From NCBI GenBank assembly GCA_900316675.1, contig ONDR01000001.1, positions 62,001 through 126,000 of the forward strand: a DNA stretch of 64,000 bases, written 5' to 3'. The notes under the pieces were generated by a model that ran no database searches, was not told the origin of the DNA, and worked only from the letters and a program-made list of their open reading frames with translations. The position numbers and the translations under genes were made by a program. The DNA is from an uncultured Bacteroidales bacterium (GTDB lineage Bacteria > Bacteroidota > Bacteroidia > Bacteroidales > UBA932). Positions within the stretch are counted from its first letter, which is position 1; each line of letters begins with the position of its first letter. Below are positions 59,046 to 64,000 of this stretch, one piece after another.

Positions 59046-62000
59046 ATGCAAAGTAAAGGCGCAATCAAATTCGTAGCCATCTTGCTGGCACTCGCCTGCC
59101 TTTGGCAGCTCTCCTTCACGCTGGTATCCAGCATCCAGGAGAAAAAGGCAGAGAACTATGCAGCAAAGGCTGTCGAAGAATTCCAGAACAGTGCAGCCTT
59201 TGGCAAAATTGCAGAGGCTAACCAGGCTTATACCCTGGATTCCCTCAGCAAGGCCAAGAACAGGTTCTACATTGACTCTGTTTCTGCAAAGAAGGTTTAC
59301 TTCGGCTACACTTACAAGGATGTAAAATCAAAAGAAATCAACCTGGGTCTTGACCTCAAGGGAGGTATGAACGTAATGCTCCAGGTTCAGCTGGAAGACC
59401 TTGTAAAGGCCCTCGCAGGTAACAACACCTCAGAAGAGTTCAGCGCAGCTGTAGCACTTGCAAAGAAGAACAGCACCAGCTCTAGGGAAGATTTCATCTC
59501 CCTTTTCGCAGAGGCTTGGAAGCAGGTAAGCAACGGCAAGAAGCTCTCTACCGTGTTCGGCACCTACGACATGAAGGACCGCATCCGTCCCGAATCTACT
59601 GACGAGGACGTTATCAAGGTTATCCGCGAAGATGCAGACGCAGCAGTTGCAAACTCTTTCAACGTGCTCCGCAACCGTATCGACCGTTTTGGCGTTACCC
59701 AGCCTTCTATCCAGAGACTTGGCAGCAGCGGCCGTATCCTTGTAGAGCTCCCTGGTGTTAAAGAGCCTGAGCGTGTAAGAAAGTTGCTCCAGGGTACCGC
59801 TTCATTGGAGTTCTGGACAACCTTCACATATCAGGAGCTCTCAAGCCAGCTGGCAGAGGCGGACAAACTTCTTGCAAAGAACGCAATTGAAGAGCCTTCA
59901 GAGGAAGTTGCAGCAGAAGTTGCAGCAGCCGCTGATTCTACTTCAAACGTACTTAACGAAGAGCTCACCCAGCAGGAGAAAGACAATGCCGAGGCTCTTA
60001 AGGAGTGGCAGAAGAATCATCCTCTGACTTCCATCCTTCAGGCTACCGGTGAGGCAGGTTCAGCTTGCCTCGGTCTTGCACAGGCTTCAGATACCGCAGC
60101 AGTTAACAGAATACTTGCTATGCCTCAGGTACGTGACCTGTTCCCCGCAGAGTTCCGTCCCATGTGGTCAGTTAAACCTTCAGACCGTTTCCCCGGCGCC
60201 AACCTTTATGAGCTCGTAGCTATCAAGGTTGCCACCTTCGACGGCAAGGCCCCTCTTGATGGTGGTGCAGTTTCTGACGCGCGCGTATCTTACAATGGTC
60301 AGGGCCGCAACCAGGGTAACCCTTCTGTTTCCATGACCATGAACGCTCAGGGTGCAAATACCTGGGCTGCCCTTACAAAGGCTAACGTCGGCAGGCAGAT
60401 CGCTATCGTACTCGATGGCATGGTATATTCTTACCCTGTAGTTAACCAGGAAATCACCGGTGGTAACTCAGAAATCTCCGGTCACTTCGACATTGAAGAG
60501 GCAACTGACCTTACCAACGTGCTCAAGTCCGGTAAGCTCCCCGCTCCGGCTAAGATCATCCAGGAAGAGATCGTAGGACCTTCACTTGGTGCCAAGTCTA
60601 TCCAGTCAGGTATGATTTCATTCCTGATCGCCTTCATCCTGGTGCTCATCTACATGGTACTCTTCTACCGTGGTGCAGGTTTCGCAGCAGACGTGGCTCT
60701 GCTTTGCAACGTACTGTTCCTCTTTGGTATCCTCACCTCCTTCGGTGCAGTTCTTACCCTGCCCGGTATCGCCGGTTTGGTATTGACCTTGGGTATGGCT
60801 GTTGATGCCAACGTTATTATTTACGAGCGTATCAAGGAAGAGCTTGCTGCTGGCAAGGGTCAGGGCAAAGCCGTTGCAGATGGTTACAAGAATGCTTATT
60901 CTGCCATCATCGACGGTCAGGTTACCACCCTCCTTACCGGTTTGGTACTCTTCTCATTCGGTAGCGGTCCTGTACAGGGCTTCGCAACCACCCTCATCAT
61001 CGGTATCATCACTTCCATCGTAACCTCAATCTTCATCACCAGGCTTATCTTCGAGCGCCAGATCGCCCGTAACAAGAGCATCAGCTTCGAGAACGAGTTC
61101 TCTCGCAACTTCCTGAAGCACACCAAGATTGACTTCCTTGGAAAGAAGAAATTCTCTTACACCGTTTCCGGTATCGTAGTTGCCATCGCAATTGCTTCCA
61201 TCGTTCTGAAGGGCTTCACCTTTGGTGTTGACTTCCAGGGTGGACGTACCTACGTTCTGCGTTTCGACCAGCCTCAGGTAGCTGAGCAGGTTCGTGCAGC
61301 CGTTCAGGAAGAGTTCAAGAGCGAGAACAACACAGCATCCGTAGAAGTTAAGCAGTTTGGTGGTCCTACCCAGATGAAGGTTACCACAACCTACAAGGTT
61401 AACGAGGAGGCTTCAGAGGTTGACAAAGAGATTGAAGGCAAACTCTACAATGCTACCAAGCAGTTCTTTGCAGAGGATCTTTCTCTCAGCGACTTCACTT
61501 CTTCACAGGAAGTAGAAAATGGTATCATTTCTTCAGAGAAGGTTGGTCCTACCATCGCTAACGATATGAAGCGCGACGCCCTTATCGCAGTGATCCTCGC
61601 CCTCATCGTTATCTTCGGTTATATCGCTGTACGATTCAAAGGCTGGACATGGGGTCTCGGTGGTGTTGTATCACTTGCACACACTGCAATCATCATCATC
61701 GGCTTCTTCTCACTGTTCACCGGCATCCTGCCCTTCAACCTTGACGTAGACCAGACCTTCATCGCAGCTATCCTTACCATCATCGGTTACGCAATCAACG
61801 ATAACGTGGTTATCTTCGACCGTATCCGTGAGATGAAGGGCCTGCACCCGAACCAGGACTTCAAGGAGACTGTAAACCAGGCACTCAACGCAACCCTCAC
61901 CCGTACGGTGAACACCTCTGTATCTACCCTCCTCCCTATGCTTGCAATCGCAATCTTCGGTGGTGAGTCAATCAGGGGTCTGTCAGTTGCCCTCTGCCTT

Positions 62001-62099
62001 GGTATCATAATCGGTACCTATGCTTCTATCTTCATTGGTACTCCGGTTATGTTCGACGCTACCAAGAAGGCTGCAGCTAAAGAGGCAAAGAAGAAATAA
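59046..62099 (+). CDS. secDF: Fused SecD-SecF protein-export membrane protein
   Basis: 1017 aa. The SecD half has an N-terminal helix, the head domain with NLGLDLKGGMNVMLQV and NVLRNRIDRFGVTQPSIQR, and the RND motif LTLGMAVDANVIIYERIKEE. The SecF half (from about 690) has FTFGVDFQGGRTYVLRF and YAINDNVVIFDRIREMKGLH. Twelve helices in total. It uses the proton gradient to pull preproteins out of SecYEG. The codon choice is strongly biased, as for highly expressed genes. SecD and SecF are often fused in this phylum. Confidence 0.97.
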   Translation: MQSKGAIKFVAILLALACLWQLSFTLVSSIQEKKAENYAAKAVEEFQNSAAFGKIAEANQAYTLDSLSKAKNRFYIDSVSAKKVYFGYTYKDVKSKEINLGLDLKGGMNVMLQVQLEDLVKALAGNNTSEEFSAAVALAKKNSTSSREDFISLFAEAWKQVSNGKKLSTVFGTYDMKDRIRPESTDEDVIKVIREDADAAVANSFNVLRNRIDRFGVTQPSIQRLGSSGRILVELPGVKEPERVRKLLQGTASLEFWTTFTYQELSSQLAEADKLLAKNAIEEPSEEVAAEVAAAADSTSNVLNEELTQQEKDNAEALKEWQKNHPLTSILQATGEAGSACLGLAQASDTAAVNRILAMPQVRDLFPAEFRPMWSVKPSDRFPGANLYELVAIKVATFDGKAPLDGGAVSDARVSYNGQGRNQGNPSVSMTMNAQGANTWAALTKANVGRQIAIVLDGMVYSYPVVNQEITGGNSEISGHFDIEEATDLTNVLKSGKLPAPAKIIQEEIVGPSLGAKSIQSGMISFLIAFILVLIYMVLFYRGAGFAADVALLCNVLFLFGILTSFGAVLTLPGIAGLVLTLGMAVDANVIIYERIKEELAAGKGQGKAVADGYKNAYSAIIDGQVTTLLTGLVLFSFGSGPVQGFATTLIIGIITSIVTSIFITRLIFERQIARNKSISFENEFSRNFLKHTKIDFLGKKKFSYTVSGIVVAIAIASIVLKGFTFGVDFQGGRTYVLRFDQPQVAEQVRAAVQEEFKSENNTASVEVKQFGGPTQMKVTTTYKVNEEASEVDKEIEGKLYNATKQFFAEDLSLSDFTSSQEVENGIISSEKVGPTIANDMKRDALIAVILALIVIFGYIAVRFKGWTWGLGGVVSLAHTAIIIIGFFSLFTGILPFNLDVDQTFIAAILTIIGYAINDNVVIFDRIREMKGLHPNQDFKETVNQALNATLTRTVNTSVSTLLPMLAIAIFGGESIRGLSVALCLGIIIGTYASIFIGTPVMFDATKKAAAKEAKKK

Positions 62100-62120
62100 T
62101 CTTTCCTAAGATACACTGTT

Positions 62121-62157
62121 AAATAGCGGAAATTCCTTAGTGGGGTTTCCGCTATTT
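62121..62157 (+). terminator. Terminator of secDF
   Basis: Twelve-bp stem AAATAGCGGAAA/TTTCCGCTATTT with a 13-nt loop and a T-rich tail. Confidence 0.8.
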
Positions 62158-62162
62158 TTATT

Positions 62163-62170
62163 TATATTTG
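62163..62170 (+). promoter_or_regulatory. -7 box of the M6 protease gene
   Basis: TATATTTG, 25 nt before the ATG. Confidence 0.4.
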
Positions 62171-62195
62171 TGGACGATACCAAACCTTTTTCTGT

Positions 62196-64000
62196 ATGAA
62201 AAGAATCCTATTGCTTTTTATGGCACTTTGGCTGTCTGCAATGACACTTGCGTGGGCGGACAGTGCAAACCCGAATCCGGTTAAGATGAAACAGCCGGAC
62301 GGCAGTACTATTACTCTTCGCCTCCACGGCGATGAGTTCTACAGCTGGGTTACGTCGGAGGACGGAAAGACCCTGTATAAAAAAGATGCAAACGGTTGGT
62401 GGAGGCCTGCCGGCAAACCCCAGATAAACCGTAGCGCCGTTGCAAAGGCAAATAACCTTAGGCGCCAGAGAGATGAGCGCATCCGTAAAAATAGCCAGGG
62501 CCTTGGTTTTGGCAGCAATCACTTCCTGATTATTCTTGTAGAGTGGTCTGACTATAAATTCCAGGACGGAGCGTCAAGTTACTGGCCTCGAGCCCTGGGC
62601 GGAAGCAACTTTACAGACAACGGTAGCGTTGGCTCCGCAAAAGAATACTACACAGAGGCATCTTACGGCCAGTTCACCCCGAACTTTGATGTTTACGGCC
62701 CGATAACCATTTCCAGAGGACATCTGGACTTCCCGGCAGGGGACAGCCAGGAATATCACTATAGCTTGGCCCAGGAATCCATGAAAGAGGCCCTGGCAAT
62801 TCTGGATGGCAGCATTGACTTCAGCCAATACGACAATAACCATGACGGTTACGTAGACAATGTCTATATGATTTATCCCGGTTATGCAGCCAGCAATGGA
62901 GCACAGAATGCAATTTGGCCTCACGCTTCCAGCATTTATTATCAGACAAATGATAATGTTTACGTAAGCTCATACGCTTGTTCTGCAGAGCTTCTTGGCA
63001 GCGGCCCCAGCAGCGGCACCACCCTGAACGGAATAGGCACATTCTGCCACGAGTTCGGTCACGTAATAGGCCTTCCGGACCTTTACGATATCGACTACGA
63101 AGAAAACGGATCGGCACGAAATCCTAGCAGCTGGAACCTTATGGCAGGCGGTAACCACAACAGCAATGGCCGCATCCCAGCAAGAATGTGCTCTGTGGAA
63201 AGGATGCTTCTTGGATACATGACAGAAAGCGATATCGTAGATTTAGGCAGCCTGGGAACCAAAACAATCCGTGATCTTTCAGAAAAGAAATACTACAAAC
63301 TGCCCTCCTCCGTTGACGGAGAGTATTTTTTGATGGAAGTTCGAAACGGCTCCGGTTTTGACAGCCCGCTCCCTGCCGGTATGCTAATTTATCATATAGA
63401 CCAGTCACAGAACGATGCCGGAGGTTATACGGCAAAACAAAGATGGGACAACTGGACTGTTAACCAGTACGGAGACCACCCCTGTGACTATATCATGACA
63501 CCTGACCCCAGCGCATACGGTGGTAATGCAGACATTTATTACCAGCTTTGGACTTTCCCTAGAGACCATTGGAGCACCTATTACAATGTAACGGAATATG
63601 AACCCGAAGCCTGGGACGGAGCCAAACCGTATAAACTGGCCAATATCCTATATAATAAACTTAGCGGATCGGCATCTTTTAGTGTTCGCCAGGGAGAGCG
63701 CTCCGTTGCCGGAACCGTTACCAATCTTAGCACAAAACAGCCCATCCATGGAGCAACTGTTATTGTTGCTACCCAAGGACAGCTAAGCTCAGTCAACAAC
63801 CCCATTTCACTGTCCGTAGCAAGAAAATACGCCATCGGTGAAACAAAAACCGACGAAAACGGTAAATATAAGTTCGTGCTGTCAGCGAATCATCCGGAGA
63901 ATCTGACAGTTTATGTCTTTGCAACTGACTACCTGTCTGCAAGTGAAAACGTGAACGGAAAGGCGGTTCATAAAGACTTCGAGCTTACGCCAATTATAGA
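62196..64000 (+). CDS. Secreted M6-family metalloprotease (partial)
   Basis: The gene runs off the right edge (601 codons seen). A signal peptide (LLLFMALWLSAMTLAWA) is followed by an M6 (immune-inhibitor-A-type) domain. Zinc motif HEFGHVIGLPDLYD has His285, Glu286, His289 and the downstream Asp, and an EF-hand-like YDNNHDGYVDNVYMIY lies before it. From about residue 510 a carboxypeptidase-regulatory-like repeat begins (VAGTVTNLSTKQPIHGATVI). It is probably exported and may act on host or dietary protein. The C-terminal export signal is outside the window. Confidence 0.9.
   Translation, partial: MKRILLLFMALWLSAMTLAWADSANPNPVKMKQPDGSTITLRLHGDEFYSWVTSEDGKTLYKKDANGWWRPAGKPQINRSAVAKANNLRRQRDERIRKNSQGLGFGSNHFLIILVEWSDYKFQDGASSYWPRALGGSNFTDNGSVGSAKEYYTEASYGQFTPNFDVYGPITISRGHLDFPAGDSQEYHYSLAQESMKEALAILDGSIDFSQYDNNHDGYVDNVYMIYPGYAASNGAQNAIWPHASSIYYQTNDNVYVSSYACSAELLGSGPSSGTTLNGIGTFCHEFGHVIGLPDLYDIDYEENGSARNPSSWNLMAGGNHNSNGRIPARMCSVERMLLGYMTESDIVDLGSLGTKTIRDLSEKKYYKLPSSVDGEYFLMEVRNGSGFDSPLPAGMLIYHIDQSQNDAGGYTAKQRWDNWTVNQYGDHPCDYIMTPDPSAYGGNADIYYQLWTFPRDHWSTYYNVTEYEPEAWDGAKPYKLANILYNKLSGSASFSVRQGERSVAGTVTNLSTKQPIHGATVIVATQGQLSSVNNPISLSVARKYAIGETKTDENGKYKFVLSANHPENLTVYVFATDYLSASENVNGKAVHKDFELTPII

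Overview
The window looks like chromosomal core genome of an anaerobic member of the Bacteroidota, most likely order Bacteroidales. The sequence evidence is a set of TAnnTTTG -7 boxes (several with a TTG/TTTG about 19-21 bp upstream), few recognisable Shine-Dalgarno sites, the DUF4271-hemD-rnpA-yidD block, lineage families such as DUF2723, DUF4421 and SPOR/PD40 proteins, an oxygen-sensitive NrdD/NrdG reductase, and menaquinone genes (menA, ubiE/menG). No phage, plasmid or CRISPR array was seen. Three tRNA genes are present: Pro-UGG, Leu-CAA and Ser-GCU.

Layout. 1-10.6 kb: a DUF2723 membrane protein cut by the window edge, yciH, DUF4271-hemD-rnpA-yidD, DUF4421, tRNA-Pro-lolD-trmN6, a split transketolase and an ECF-sigma module. 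10.6-19.8 kb: a compact eight-gene minus-strand operon with two Hanks-type Ser/Thr kinases, a PP2C phosphatase, FHA-containing proteins (one fused across a membrane segment to a trypsin-like protease), a MotA/TolQ/ExbB channel with a TolR/MotB-like coiled-coil partner, and a secreted beta-rich protein. It reads as a phosphorylation-controlled envelope machine and is the best candidate here for an undescribed system. 19.8-24.1 kb: lepA, a GT2 glycosyltransferase, menA and ubiE. 24.1-27.3 kb: a serpin lipoprotein directly preceded by the remnant of a C10 (streptopain-like) cysteine protease, then a 131-bp duplicate of the mdh 3' end, a structured repeat-rich insert, and intact mdh. 27.5-31.1 kb: a phosphopantetheinyl transferase with a long leader, and nrdDG. 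31-36.3 kb: an EnvC-like protein and a TPR protein, a second ECF sigma factor with a putative anti-sigma/beta-barrel fusion, and tsaE. 36.5-44.6 kb: a lipoprotein with comM, hicAB, a GntR/YtrA-type ABC operon with a visible operator, and a TonB-dependent-receptor-like barrel protein. 44.6-53 kb: ispE-sufD-sufC-pnuC-sufB and a compact aroC-aro(D-A)-aroB operon with a fused AroD-AroA enzyme. 53-64 kb: tRNA-Leu, an M13 peptidase, tRNA-Ser, a membrane-anchored AraC regulator, a SPOR protein, secDF and a secreted M6 protease cut by the window edge.

The housekeeping genes cover haem, menaquinone, aromatic amino acids, Fe-S clusters, isoprenoids, secretion and anaerobic dNTP synthesis. The accessory layer is mostly envelope sensing and proteolysis. 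All assignments come from reading motifs and gene order by eye; no database search was run.
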